Source: Cocos nucifera
Taxonomy: Eukaryota; Streptophyta; Magnoliopsida; Arecales; Arecaceae
Length of the DNA stretch: 64,000 nt
Direction of reading: 5' to 3'
NCBI GenBank assembly: GCA_006176705.1
Contig: QRFJ01004296.1
Coordinates: 28,065-92,064, forward strand
Shown: positions 11,862-24,059 of the stretch, piece by piece
How the letters are laid out: each line of letters starts with the position of its first letter
How positions within the stretch are numbered: the stretch's first letter is position 1
Translations under genes and position numbers: made by a program
Notes under the pieces: generated by a model
The model's input: only the letters and a program-made list of their open reading frames with translations
Databases searched by the model: none
What the model was told of the DNA's origin: nothing

Positions 11862-12712
11862 ATGTCTGCGTCCAACCCATTGGCACGTATCCTGGACACA
11901 CATAGACTGACTGGACCCAATTATAAAGATTGGCTCAGGAACTACAAAATTGTTTTGGGTTCCGAGAAGTTAACCCATGTATTTGGACCAGGACCCTCCC
12001 ACCTTACCAGCCCGTCCATCCACTGAACAGAGAGCGTCTCTGGAAAAATGGATAGACGAAGATAATAAGGCCAGATATTACATGTTGGGCTCGATGTCTG
12101 ATGAGCTCCAGCGCCAACATGAAGATATCGGGACTGCTCGCCAAATGTTGGCTCACCTGCAGGAGATGTTTGGTGAACAGAGTCGCGCAGCCAAATATCA
12201 AGTCACGAAGTGACTTTTTAAGGCTAAGATGCGTGATGGGCAGTCAGTCCAAGATCACTGTCTGACAATGATCAAGGACATGGAAGAGCTTGAGAAGCTC
12301 GGTGTGAAGTTGGACTTGGATCTGCAGAACGATATTATTCTGCAATCCTTGACTGATGCATATGGGCAATTCATCATGAATTACCACATGCATAAACTTC
12401 AAAATTCCTTGGCCGAATTAATGAATATGCTGGTTACCGCTGAGCTTTCTATGAAAGGTTCTAAAGGCTCAGTTCTTGCTATGGAACGGACTTCTTCCAA
12501 AAGAAAGTCTTATGGAAAGAAAAAGAAGTCTGTGAAAAAGCAAAAGGTGGAAGGATCAAAGAAGAAGAAGGCAGAACCGAAGAAAAAGGCCGATGGCAAA
12601 GGAAAGTGTTTCCATTGCAACAGCGACGGCCATTGGAAGCGGAACTGCCCTACTTACCTGGCCACCCTGAAGAACAAGAAGGAAGGTCCTTCTGGAGGTA
12701 TGCTCGTTATTG
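11862..12712 (+). pseudogene. A1 gag (capsid/nucleocapsid), broken
   Basis: Gag starts at ATG 11862 (MSASNPLARILDTHRLTG), with the copia gag hallmark NYKDWLRNYK. A one-base insertion near 11977 shifts the frame relative to A2; the sequence continues in the next frame with RPSTEQRASLEKWIDEDNKA and reaches an in-frame TGA at 12211-12213. Coding resumes at once with KAKMRDGQSVQDHCL, then a lysine-rich stretch and a CCHC zinc knuckle at 12607-12648 (CFHCNSDGHWKRNC) that would bind RNA. Gag forms the virus-like particle in the cytoplasm. The TGA is also in A2, the insertion is not. The call is firm, the product non-functional unless the stop is read through and the shift bypassed. Confidence 0.9.
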
Positions 12713-13011
12713 AGTCTAACCTTACGGTTTCTTCTGCATCCAGTTGGGTGCTTGACTCTGGTTCTAGTGCTCATCTGTGCACTTCCATGCAGGGTCTTGA
12801 GGATAGCAGGAGGCTGAGGGATGGAGACATGATCCTACGCATCGGTAATGGAGCAAGAGTTGCTGCAGTAGCCGTGGGAACATACCCTCTTCGATTACCA
12901 TCTGGTTTAGACTTAGTTTTAAAAGACTGTTATTATGTGCCTGCAGCTAGCAGGAATTTGATTTCTGTTTCATGCTTAGCACAAGAAGGCTTATGTGATT
13001 ACCTTCTTTAA
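12713..13011 (+). pseudogene. A1 aspartic protease
   Basis: It is continuous in frame with the zinc knuckle. The active site is intact: SWVLDSGSSAHLCTS with the catalytic Asp codon at 12754. It continues with IGNGARVAAVAVGTYPLRLP and KDCYYVPAASRNLISVSCLA, typical of copia protease. A frameshift near 12995-13005 ends the frame before the GAG-pre-integrase segment. The enzyme would cut the Gag-Pol polyprotein inside the particle. Confidence 0.88.
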
Positions 13012-14330
13012 GGACCATTGTAACATTCTTTATGAAAGAAATAAAATTGCAAATGGTTTCCTTATTAATGGTCTTTATCAGCTACATATTGATGTACCTA
13101 TTCTAACTATCGAGCAAAACGTGAATGCCAAACGACCTAGGGATAGTCCAAACGATAGATATCTATGGCACCTGAGATTAGGTCATATAGCAGAAGATAG
13201 GATCAACAAATTGGAGAAAAATGGGCTATTGAGTCCATTGACTTCCGAGTCATATCCAACTTGTGAATCTTGTCTTCAAGGCAAAATGACCAAACTCCCT
13301 TTTGTTGGACATGGGGAGAGGGCCACAGATCTCCTTGCCCTAGTACATACTGATGTGTGCGGCCCATTTGATGTGCCGGCTAGAGGCAATTTTGTCTACT
13401 TCATTACCTTTACCGATGATCTGTCTAGGTATGGGTATGTGTATCTTATGAGACACAAGTCTGAAGCTTTTGAAAAGTTCAAAGAATTCAGACATGAAGT
13501 AGAAAAACAAACTGGAAAAATCCATTAAGGTTCTTCGATCAGATCGAGGAGGTGAATACCTTAGCCGGAAATTCCTAGACTATCTCAAGGAAAATGGCAT
13601 AGTCTCTCAATGGACTCCACCAGGAACACCTCAACTCAACGGAGGTTTCAGAATGGAGAAATCGGACTCTATTGGATATGGTTCGATCCATGATGAGCTT
13701 CACAGACCTCCCTAGATTTTCTTTGGGGACATTCATTATTGTTAACTTCAATTTATCTTACTGAATAGGGTTCTCCTCTAAAACCGTTCCTACCACACCG
13801 TATGAGATATGGCACGGTAAGAAACCAAGTCTGAGTCATCTCAGAATTTGGGGTTGTCCGGCTCATGTCAAAAGACAACAAGCGGACAAGTTAGAGTTTA
13901 GGTCCTTTAGAGCTCGATTCATAGGATATCCTAAAGAGTCATTAGGATACTATTTCTACATTCCAGAAGACCACAATGTGATTGTGAGTCGACATGCCAT
14001 CTTTCTTGAAAAATAGTTTATTCAAGATAGCGGCATTGGAAAGCAGATTAAGCTTGATGAGAAAGTCTCACAAGCAGACAATGAGCTAAGGACCAATTGG
14101 AACCAAATCAGGTTGAGCCAATAAGAACACTACCTCCTCCACCTCGTAGATCGGAAAGAGTTTTCCATCCCCCTGAAAGATACTTAGGTATTATTTCAGA
14201 GGAAAGTAGAGAAAATGTTCCTCATAGGTAATGGTGCTCATGGTGATGATCCCAAAACCTACAACGAGGCGATATCAGATATCGACTCCGAGAAATGGCT
14301 TAGAGGCAATGCAAGTCAGAAATTGACTCG
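12995..14330 (+). pseudogene. A1 integrase and linker, frameshifted
   Basis: The first block (12995-13528) has the zinc-binding segment (LWHLRLGHIAEDRI, then CESCLQGKMTK) and integrase core start (VHTDVCGPFDVPARG, TFTDDLSRYGYVYLM). A frame change at about 13520 leads to VLRSDRGGEYLSRKFLDYL with the second core Asp, then WTPPGTPQLNGG and, after another shift, SEWRNRTLLDMVRSMMS with the Glu. So the three acidic residues are all encoded, but in three frames. The linker (about 13840-14200) contains SLSHLRIWGCPAHVKRQQ and FRARFIGYPKES. An in-frame TAG and further shifts follow near 14015 and 14200. Integrase would join cDNA ends to the genome; this copy cannot. Confidence 0.85.
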
Positions 14331-15348
14331 ATGCACTCAAACCAAGTCTGGACCTTGGTAGATCCACCAGAAGGTATAGTACCTATTGGGTGTAAATGGA
14401 TCTTCAAGAGAAAGATTGGTGCAGATGGGAATGTGGAGACATTCAAGGCTAGACTAGTGGCAAAAGGTTATAGTCAACGCGAAGGCATTGACTATCAGGA
14501 TACCTTTTCCCCAGTGGCTATGCTAAAATCCATCCGCACATTGCTTGCCATTGCAGCCTATTTCGATTATGAAATATGGCAAATGGACGTGAAAACGGCA
14601 TTCTTAAATGGATATCTTGAGGAAGATATCTATATGGAACAGCCGCTAGGTTTCACATCCAGTGATACTGATCACAAGGTTTGCAAGCTGCAAAGGTCCA
14701 TATATGGACTTAAGCAAGCATCTCGGAGCTGGAACACTCATTTCAATGATGTGATCAAAAAGTTTGGTTTCATCAAAAATGAAGAGGAACCGTGTGTTTT
14801 CAAAAAGGGTCAGTGGGAGCGCTGTTGTCTTCCTCGTATTGTACGTGGATGACATCCTCCTTATTGGGAATGATATTCCCATGTTGACATCAGTCAAGAT
14901 ATGGTTGTCCAAGGAATTCTCCATGAAAGACCTAGGTGAAGCATCCTTTATTCTAGGAATTAAGGTCTATAGGGATAGACCGAATAGGATGCTAGGACTT
15001 TCACAGAAGATGTACATAGAGGAAGTACTAAAGAGGTTTAGTATGGAAAACTCTAAGAGGGGATTAATACCCTTCAGACATGGTATTCATCTTTCCAAGA
15101 AGATGTGCCCCAGCACACCTGAGGAAATAGAATGCATGAGCAAGATCCCTTATGCTTCTGCAATAGGGAGCCTCATGTATGCCATGCTATGTACACGACC
15201 TGATATAGCCCATGCTGTGAGTGTCACAAGCAGATATCAGTCAAATCCAGGTGAAGAACACTGGACTTCTGTGAAATGTATCCTTAAGTACTTGAGAAGA
15301 ACTAAGGATATGATGTTGGTCTTTGGTAATGGAGAACTCCAAGTCTAG
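14331..15348 (+). pseudogene. A1 reverse transcriptase
   Basis: Two overlapping blocks, 14331-14852 and 14764-15348, encode a copia RT: VWTLVDPPEGIVPIGCKWIF, VAKGYSQREGIDYQDTFSPV, WQMDVKTAFLNGYLEEDIYM, SIYGLKQASRSWN and the catalytic YVDDILLIGND (YVDD at 14842-14853). A one-base insertion near 14808 (AAAAAGGGT) separates the finger/palm part from the YVDD part. Compared with A2 and A5 the sequence is otherwise well conserved. A TAG at 15346-15348 replaces a codon of A2. Confidence 0.92.
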
Positions 15349-15623
15349 GGATACACAGACTTAGATTTCATGTCCGATATAGATGATCGAAAGTCGACAT
15401 CTGGGAGTCTATTTGTGTGCAATGGTTGTGCTGTCAGCTGGATATTTCAAGCAAACGGTGATACCACCTCATCCGTATTACCTTGAGAAGGATTATGTCG
15501 AGGTCAAGAGAGTCAACTCCATAGAGAATGTGGCAGACCTGCTTACAAAGTTGTTAGGCCAACAAAAGATCAAAGCCCACCTTAAGAAGATGGGACTTAG
15601 ATTTGTAGCCAATTGGCTTTAGG
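15349..15623 (+). pseudogene. A1 RNase H, internally deleted
   Basis: The start of RNase H is recognisable (GYTD, then DIDDRKSTSGSLFVCN). At 15460-15463 (GATA) a 200-bp segment present in A5 (62211-62414 region) is absent. It would carry the Glu of the MEAEY motif and the Asp of the CDNN motif, so two of the three acidic residues known for this fold are gone. The deletion also shifts the frame. The tail resumes with YVEVKRVNS and ends KMGLRFVANWL at 15619. A2 and A3 have the identical junction. Confidence 0.88.
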
Positions 15624-15636
15624 ACAAGTGGAAGAT
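15624..15636 (+). other. A1 polypurine tract
   Basis: ACAAGTGGAAGAT directly precedes the 3' LTR. A2 and A3 have the less altered AAGTGGGAGAT. Confidence 0.8.
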
Positions 15637-17907
15637 TGTTAGATATATATGCCCTAGAAGCCAGAATTGGCTGACACTTGTAATACACTTCTAGGGGCAA
15701 AATTATAATTTTGACTATAATCAACAAAATAGGTTATTTTCTATCATATGTATATTTAGTGTCTATGATACATCCTTTGAGTTAATGATAATGATAATTC
15801 ATATTTTCAAGAGTTAAAAATTTAAGACATGAATAATTATTGTTAACTCATAAAATGCTCCCAACCATAGGATCATCACGAGGATGGTGATTGATCCGGA
15901 AGGTTGGTTTACAATCGCTTCTCTTTAGTAGATGAATCTTGAGTCTATGGTGTGGAGACATCGGAGCGAGAGTATAGGTACTCGTTAGAAAATGAGGTCA
16001 CTGAGCGTGACCACCTCGAGTAGTCATTAGGGAGTCTACCTTCTCATCAATGACTGACTTGATGCTGCAGTAGTGTGTCTGGTTCTTTGATCTGAGGTGG
16101 ATCGATAGTTCACCTTGAGGGTGTTATAGTTTGACTACACCATTACTCGGTCTTCTAGCCATATGGAACCGTGAGGTGTATGTTGGCTATGACATGTTCA
16201 TTGTAGGAACTGGATTGCATCAAGATGGAATCTATCTACCTCGGTGGTAGAGGAGCAGCCCTATGATGATCATGAGAATCAAGTCCAGAAGCCCATGGCC
16301 ATGGCAGAGTGAAATAATAGAAAGAGTTTCTATTTAGATTTTCACATCGGACTTGAATCGAATGATTACATCATATGATAGAAACTAGGGTTTGACGAGT
16401 TTACCTTAACCCTAATCTGATCGAGGCTCAAGATAGAAGAACTTAATCACACAGGTAGCTGCACCAAGAGGTTCGCATTCAGCTCTGATGGGTTGCCACC
16501 ATATACTGCTAGGTGTCACTAGTGGATTTTGGGAGCAATTAGAATGATTTAGATGGTCGATCATTCTAACTATTCGAATCAGAAGAGTTCTGATCCATTG
16601 AAAGAAGTTTCGATGATGTCGATGATAGAGATCATGACATATCACATAACAATATAGAACTGAACCTAACTGGATCACACAAACAATGGTGTGAATTTGG
16701 TGATCATCAATTGAACTGATCCCGTTCAATTGATCTGAATGAGATTCAGTTAGGTTCAAGGAAATCGTGCTAGCACTCGATTGAACCTAACATTCTTCTT
16801 CTACTATCATAAATAGTTGTCCTGACTGAGCCAAAGGAGTTTGTGCTCAATCAGAGTCCTTCATATGGTCTGACTAGAGTTAGTCCAAGTTAGAAAATGT
16901 TTTCTTATTTTATAATACATTACCTACCATTTTTGGTCACCCACCATTTCTCGTTCTTTGACTTTGGTCAAAAGTCTACCTTTGACTGGTCAAATATTGA
17001 CCATTGACACTTTGACTTCTGTCCACATGTCATGCACCTATTGGAGAGCTCGTAGGGGTCCCCCTGCCAGAACCTGGCAAGGAGGAGGGTGCACGCCACC
17101 CATGGCATGCGCCCAAGCTGGAGGTGCCCAGGAGTCCCTGTTGGATAGGGACTCTATCTCCTTTTTGAATTCCGATTAGAGTTCTCCTAAGAATCGAGTT
17201 TGACTGGTCTTAGGCACCATCTAAGGAGGAATCTAGGGGACTCTGTTCCCACCAATCAGATTTAGATCTGATTTCACAAAGGGTTGTGATTGGTAGGGAA
17301 GAAGAGGAGTTGGATCATAGATAGTCTATAAATAAGACACTGCGCCCAACTCAAATTAAGTTTTGAGAAATTGAAACCCCACACCCCAAGGCTGCCTCTC
17401 CCCTCTTCTCCATGCCAAACCCACCTTCTCCCTCTCCTCTCCATGTCCAAAAGGAGTTTTGGACCTTGGTTGGTGAGATCCAGACGAGAGAAAGGCGACT
17501 GAAAGCTAGAAGGCTGCACTACTGCATAGGACAACTGCTGATCTTTGAAAAGAGTTTTAAAGATCCTCCAGATCAGATCTAAATCTGATTTTTGGAGATG
17601 TGATAAAGAAGAAGAGGATCTCTAGATCCAGCCCGAGTGGATACTGGTAGAGGCCAGGCACTTGTGTGGCTTGATCCAGAACCTTCCGCTGCTTATAGGA
17701 TCATCAACGGGTAATAGGATTACCCACTTCATGGTAAATTAAATCTGATTTAATTTATCTAATTTTATTTTAATTTTTAAAATAATAATAATCAGATCTA
17801 AAATATCTTAGATTTAATCTAGATCAAAGAAAAAAATTTTTGAAATATATCTCTTGATTTGATCAGATCTGAACGAACCTGGTCCAAAAAATCAGGATTT
17901 TCCTTCA
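15637..17907 (+). repeat. A1 3' LTR (2271 bp)
   Basis: It starts TGTTAGATATATATGCCC and ends TTTTCCTTCA, followed by the target duplication CTTAG (17908-17912). TATA box at 17325-17336 and W-box cluster at 16958-17016. Confidence 0.93.
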
Positions 17908-20109
17908 CTTAGGTCCTAAATGCTTGTTACTATCCTATAGTGAATGGAGCAAACTTACACTAGCCATTCTGTTTATCTGAAAGAAAAATATGAAACATTA
18001 TTAGTACTTGAATTAATTAATCCTAAAGACTTGGACTTTAGTCTAAAGGTCCTTTCACTTTTTTTAACGAATTGATAGTCTTTGCCTCCAATTCGAGGAA
18101 TTACACTAACTCCTTAGTAGGTACTGGAATCCACATAGAATACAAATGGGCTCAAGGAAAGCTCTATCTAACCCGCGTGCATCTATAGGTAGGTTCACAG
18201 GCAATTATTTTTATAAATAATTTTTAGTAATTAGATTTTGCCCTAGAAATCAATTCAGTAGGCTATGGCCTCCACTGAAAAGATCTGGTTAGGTCCAACC
18301 ATTAACATGATCGACTTTGATGCATCAAGCGAACGAAAAATTGGACTAACCTAATCACTATTTAGAGAGTACGACTAAATCATCATATGATGGATAGTAA
18401 TTCTAATATCCAAATGAACACCAGGTGTAAGGCACCTCCCAATGTTCATCCAAAAAATTGGACTCATTACTATTCATCTTAATGGGAGGATATGACTTAG
18501 TTATTCCTATAACTTAGTTATTTTAAGGATCTAATAATTTAGGAGATTTAATTTACTTATGATTTGAGATGGAAAGGACATGGATCATATTTCTCCCACT
18601 AACTTCACAAAGTCAAATTCTCCCACTGATTTCACCAAGTTAATTGATGAGGACTAGGATCAATTTCGGTCCATGGGCACCTAATTTAGTCTTACTGAAT
18701 TAAAATTAGTCAAACTGCTTCCTAATGACATGGATCGGCTCGAATCACTAAGTGATCTAATCAAATCCTAATCGACCATGTCGGCCAGGTAAGTGAGATT
18801 AGTGCAACGGATATGCCATTAACTCATCAAAGATCGAATAAGTGCGAATAGCTCCTAATTAAAAACTACTAGTCTAAATTGCCTGACTTATCTTAGACAT
18901 CAATCGGTTAATTAGGTTTAATCAAATCGACCTAGTAATTACGGGCTAGACTGCTTAGCCATGAATTAAGTCCATCTTGGTCTCATTAAAGACATGGACT
19001 CATTCGACTACAACTATTGAAGTTGAGTTGAGAGTATCCTTGACCTAATCTAAGTCAATATTTGATTACATTTGATCAACTACTCTAGATTATTCCATTC
19101 TTTAACTAATCTTAGGTCTAACCCAATTAATGGACCTAATTCATCTAACCTTTTAACCCATAGTTTTATGCAATTATCTTAGGTCTTTAATTCATAATTC
19201 TATATCCTACTAGACATCACTTAATTCTGTTAATTAAATTTTGGGCTGATGGGTTGGGGTTTGGCATTTCAAAAATAATTTTTAGTTTTTGAAAGATTCT
19301 TTACAACCTAGCACTGTTTCACCAAATAGGTCAACTCATTTTAAAAAATGGATTGGCTTATTTCACAAACAAGCACTAGTTATAGATTAGAACACTTAAA
19401 AAATAGCCATTGAATAGCTTCAGCTAGCTTCTCAATCGAGCTAGCTTGGATCCCATTCGGGTCGACCTGAGCAGACATCGAGTCCGCCCATCTCTTGAGA
19501 CAATAGGCTCGAGCAAAAGCTCACAAGCTTTCATTCCGTTGAGCTAGCTCGGATCCCATCCGAGCCGGCCCGGACAGACATTGAGTCAGCCTGTCACCTA
19601 AGATAGCTGGCTCGAATAGAAGCCCCAAAGGCCAACTTTTAGTCGAGCTAGCTCGGATCCCATCTAAGTTGGCCCGAATAGAAGTCGAGCCAGCTCGATT
19701 TCTAATCGAGCCAGCCCAAACAAAAGGCCGCAGAGCTATTTTAGGCTGGCACGCTAATCATGCTAGCTTGATTCCTAAGACAGCCGGCTCGACTAGTGAA
19801 TGGAACCTTCACAAGATCCTATTCAGGTTTAATCTAAACCTATGTACGTTACATAAAATTCATAAAATATTTAAATCTAATCTAAACACTAATTAATGAA
19901 AAAATTTAGATTAAAACCATTTCAAAATATATCATAAAAAATTATTAGATCACATCTAAAATTTTTATGATTAATGTTATAGATCGTAACATACCAGGAC
20001 AATCTCTCCACTGTAAAGGACAAACCATACAATAGGACAACTTATAGTCCATGTGATCATTGTGCTACACATTAAATCTTTTTAATTTACATAAAAACAT
20101 GTCGAGCAA
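17908..20109 (-). other. B1 leader and gag start remnant
   Basis: This is the part of B1 between its primer site and the A1 insertion. On minus, an ATG near 17966 after TTTCTTTCAG stands where family A starts gag (MASVSL), but only about 20 codons remain before the A1 breakpoint. The C1 leader (about 28200-30288) is clearly related over 18050-18500. It contains a GC-rich tandem repeat at 19438-19790. Confidence 0.65.
19438..19790. repeat. 103-bp tandem repeats with GAGCTAGCTC cores
   Basis: Three units start at 19438, 19541 and 19645 (steps of 103 and 104 bp). Each opens with a GAGCTAGCTCGGATCCCATC-type block; a fourth partial unit (GAGCCAGCTCGA) follows at 19686. The core GAGCTAGCTC is a palindrome. 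The block stands out by its GC content from the AT-rich leader around it. Confidence 0.65.
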
Positions 20110-20127
20110 CCTCTTGCTCTGATACCA
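20110..20127 (-). other. B1 primer binding site (initiator tRNA-Met)
   Basis: The minus strand reads TGGTATCAGAGCAAGAGG, two bases from the LTR border at 20130. It fits plant initiator tRNA-Met. Confidence 0.88.
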
Positions 20128-20129
20128 AC

Positions 20130-20360
20130 TGAAGAAAACCTAGCAGAATTCTAAGCATGCTTTTCAAATTTTTTTCGAAAATATATAGCAATGAAAGCAA
20201 AATTAATCTATATTAATTCTATGTATGCTATGATCTAATCATAAAATCCTACTTAGGATCTTTGACATATTAATATAAATTAAAAAAATAAAATATTTTT
20301 GATCAATAAATTATATTTGTTGATCGATTTATATTCAGAACATAGTATCTATGCATGGGT
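20130..20360 (-). repeat. B1 5' LTR, first part
   Basis: TGAAGAAAACCTAGCAG matches the B1 3' LTR from 2102 onward. Homology stops at 20360, where C1 is inserted, and resumes at 45209. Confidence 0.88.
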
Positions 20361-23258
20361 TATTGAGAAACATGCAGGATTTCATGCATAGATTTCAAAT
20401 TTTTTTCAAAATTAAAGTAGAGGAAGACAAAGATTAAATAGTTTAATCTATAATATGCATGTAATCAAATTACAAAATTCTACATCAAAGATCTATGACA
20501 TGTCATGATGTAAATATAAATCTAAAAATAAATTAGTCATAATTGGTATTAATCAAATCAATACCTAGATCTAGAATAATTGTAGATCTAATCCTAGATC
20601 ATATCTAGGTTATCAAGAGATCAGATCTCTTACCTTTACGTGGATCAAGAACTTCATGGTTTATTATCATTGTTGCTTTTAGAGCTGCACATATATCCGA
20701 TCTTTATAGGTGATCCGTAGGAACCTACAACATAGATCGGAGGTTCGTCGAACGAAGATCCGCTTAAAGTGCTAGCTTCTGACGGATACCTCCTGATGGT
20801 TAATCAAATACATATTCTTCAAATCCCTTGGACACTCCAAGAGATGAAGAATATGAGAAGGAATAAGCGAGAAATCCAACCCTTGGATCTTTCATAAATC
20901 AAAAAATAAAACAAAAAAAAATAAATCCTAAGAGAAGATAAATCTTCTCCTTCAGGACATCAACGATTGATGTCCTAAAAATATCTCTATGCTAGGATAA
21001 GAGGAGACCTTCTCCTCTAATTTCTTTTTATGTTTCTAGATCTAACATCTCTAATTTTTACTCTAAAAGATTCTCACAAAAATAAGGAGAAGAAGGGTTC
21101 TCAAAGAAACCCTAAGAGAAGATCTTTCTTCTCTTCTCCTTCTCTCATCAAGACATGATCAAATCATATCCAAAAGGAACATCATGCCCCAACAACTTGG
21201 AGCACTTATCCGCATGCCCAATTTCTCTCTCTCTATAATTTTTATCACATAAAAATTATAAAAAATGAACAAGAAGAAAAATACATAAAAAAAATTAAGA
21301 GAAGACAGTCTTCTCTTATCTTGTCTCTTCAATACATCAACCTTTAATATCTTAGTTGAAGGCTCTTCTCCATGAATCATGGCACCACAAACCACCCAGG
21401 CCTTCTCCTTCTTTTCCTCTAATTTTTCATGATTTTTTTGAGATTTATCACATCCTTAAAAGGCTTTGAAAAGTGGCATGGGTTAACAACCAAAGACTAG
21501 GTCAAAGACTAGTCTTAGAAGGACTCTTGGTAGCATCCAACTCTTGGTGGCATCCAACTTTTGGATGCCACCCAATCCCTTTCTTAACGTGGAGAACTAG
21601 CAAAAACATTCCTAAAAGGATGAGAAAAGGGTGTAGAACAATATGGGAGGCATGGAGTTTATTTCCATAGAGCAAGAGATAGAGTTTTAGGTTTTAAGGA
21701 CTCTATCAAATAGAATCCCATGCATAACTACTTTCCAATTTTGACCAATTCAAAATTTATTCCAAAACCTCCAAATTATGGGGCATGAGAAATCATTCTT
21801 AGGTGTGTAATTAAGTTGCATTAACTTCTAAAAATGAAGTGCGGGTGTGGGCTTCCTTAGGTGCAAGGAAAAAGAGAGAGTCCCAATCCAACCGAGACTC
21901 CTCTTATTTGACTAGGTCAAAATAGGTTTGAACCTAATTTAAATCCTATTTAAATTAGATTAAATGCAACCCAATTAAGAATGATCCTAGTTTAATTAGG
22001 AGTTTAATTAAATCAAATTAAATTATATTTAATTTTGATTTAAATCCTAAGTCAATTAAAAATTAGGTGCACTCAAGTCCTAGTCTAATAAGAACTTGTT
22101 CATCCTTACGATTGGCTTTTCCAATAAATCAATTATATTTAATCTAATTAAATTTAAATTAATTTTAATTAAATTTAATTTAATTAGACTTGATCTCAGT
22201 CTAATTGCTCAATCAAATTGAGTTGACTAGCTATCTAATTGCTGATCGATCCTCCAACAACACTTGCATTAGATCAAGCAACAATCGTATTGATGGATTG
22301 ACCTTAGAATGATTCTCAATCATCGATTAACCATCTGATCAAATTATAATCCCTAATATGTGTGACCCCATATATTCGAACCTAAGTCAATAGCATAGAA
22401 ACTAATTTCTATACTAATCAAAATGATCATCTAGCAATGGTACCCAACGTCTAGATAGGTCGAATGTATGCAAAGCAACATTCTTAGAACCCTGGCCCAT
22501 GGTTACCGTATAATTTATCCCTCTGACCAATAATGCTCAAGATAATTTTGAGTATGCCGTCAAACACTCATACGAGTCATCTCTATTTTATCTCAAATTT
22601 TTGCAAATCCCATGATACCTAACGAGAATTACCCAGGCCTAAGTTTTGCTAAATTAAAACACAATGAGACATTCTCTTTTTGAAGCTAATTAAGAGTGGT
22701 CAATCCCATCTTAACTCATACATCGACTTCATAAATACTTGACTATACCTAGAAACCTTTCAAATGTATGTTAAAAATATAGACAATCCGGCACCAAGGT
22801 ACAGTGAGTTGCTTGCAAGTCACCATGATGATCTCAGATCGAAGGAACACTTATATCCATTGGCTTTAGCTAGCTACTCTTGATAATAGAGTGCTACATT
22901 GATCACATTCAGTGTAGATGTACTCCTACATCTCACCTAGATGCCATACCAATGTCTCCACACCACTTGGTTATGAGGACAATCAATGCATATGGCATAC
23001 GGCGACCTACACTAAATTAGTTATCGTCTTTGTTAATAACTTATCATTTGATCATGAATAATTTAAAAACCATCTGATAAATCCTCCTTTATCGATTGAT
23101 TATGGTTCTAAAGATTTCATTATAATTTAGGAGTTCATTTAAGAAAGATAAAACTTTTATGATAAACCAGCCAAATAACTATTATTATTAGATAATTCAT
23201 ATACTAATTCCAATCATCTACCACTTAGATGATTGGCTTTAGAACACATTTTTCAACA
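20361..23258 (-). repeat. C1 3' LTR (2898 bp)
   Basis: It starts TATTGAGAAACATGCAGG on plus (original TG now TA) and ends TTTTTCAACA. It matches the split copy 30309-30421 plus 42454-45208. The minus-strand start TGTTGAAAAATGTG is like that of B1, so B and C are related families. A polypurine tract (minus GTCCAAGTGGGAGT) follows at 23259-23272. Confidence 0.87.
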
Positions 23259-23274
23259 ACTCCCACTTGGACTA

Positions 23275-24059
23275 AAGCCAATCAAAATGATATCAAATAT
23301 CCTATCTTCCACTTGAGTTCGTAGAACTCCTTAGTTTCGAGATCTTAGCAAATGGGTTGATCAAGTTCTCCTTTTCCATCGATCTTCTAAAGATTGATGT
23401 CACCAAGATCTAATATCTTAGATAAAAGCGATGCATAATATGCTGGTCCTTGGATTCTTTACCTTGAGCTATGGCTCCAGTGCTATAATAGGACTGGACC
23501 ATCAATGGAGGGTGCCACTCCCAACCTGCTAATGAACCTTAGCAACTATACAGCTTACATGATAGCAACATATGCCATGATGTACTCTACATTACTAACT
23601 GAATAGGCTAAAGTATACTACTTGGAACCTTTCCAGCAGGTTGCTCCTATAATTAGGGTATGACCCGACATTCTCTTATTGTCATCTTGTTTTGACTGAA
23701 ATTAAAACATCCACATATTTTAAGTCAGTACTTTCATATTTGAGTAACTGAACCTTAGTATTTTCCAAATACTTAAGGATTGTCTATACAAACTTTCAGT
23801 GGCTCTCACTTAGATCAGACTGATATCTGCTCACTACCTCTAGTGAGTATACCATGTCTCGACTCGTACATAGAGAAATAAGATGACAGCTAAACCTTTA
23901 TTCCTTGCAATGCTAGAATTCCACTCTCGATTAAGAAAACTTCATCCTCAAACATCACAAAAAATAATACTACAAAATATTTTGCCCAATTATAAATATA
24001 GAATTTGTCTTTATTCATAACAAAGATATACATTCAGAACGTATGTTCGAACTCTAAGA
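23275..24059 (-). pseudogene. C1 RNase H and RT C-terminal remnant
   Basis: On minus, RNase H remnants are visible around 23480-23440 (a YYSTGAIAQ-like stretch with a lost codon), followed downstream toward 23280. RT pieces corresponding to B1 5065-5590 lie between 23750 and 24059; the last recognisable block is the part just before the palm motif, aligned to B1 5560-5590. Stops occur every few tens of codons, so no frame can be drawn. At 24060 the RT is interrupted by an A-type LTR and about 260 bp of RT are missing. Confidence 0.65.

Larger units (their letters stand above)
7708..17907 (+). mobile_element. Element A1: near-complete Ty1/copia, 10.2 kb
   Basis: A1 has two LTRs (7708-9985 and 15637-17907), a primer site, a leader, gag-protease-integrase-RT-RNaseH in copia order, a polypurine tract and an exact CTTAG target duplication. 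It is inserted into B1 in the opposite orientation. It is defective: frameshifts near 11977, 13000, 13530 and around 14000-14330, an in-frame TGA at 12211, and a 200-bp RNase H deletion. The LTR start resembles the TGTTGGAAATATGCCCTAG type of BARE/Angela elements and the long LTRs fit that lineage, but the lineage call is from memory and tentative. Confidence 0.95.

Noticed and set aside
12004..12201. Minus-strand open frames opposite gag and RT (for example 12004-12201, 14646-14924, 39234-39485)
   Set aside because: They are shadows of conserved coding sequence on the other strand and recur only because the elements recur.
19669..19896. A 75-codon frame in the B1 leader
   Set aside because: It lies in the 103-bp tandem repeat and is not preserved between units.
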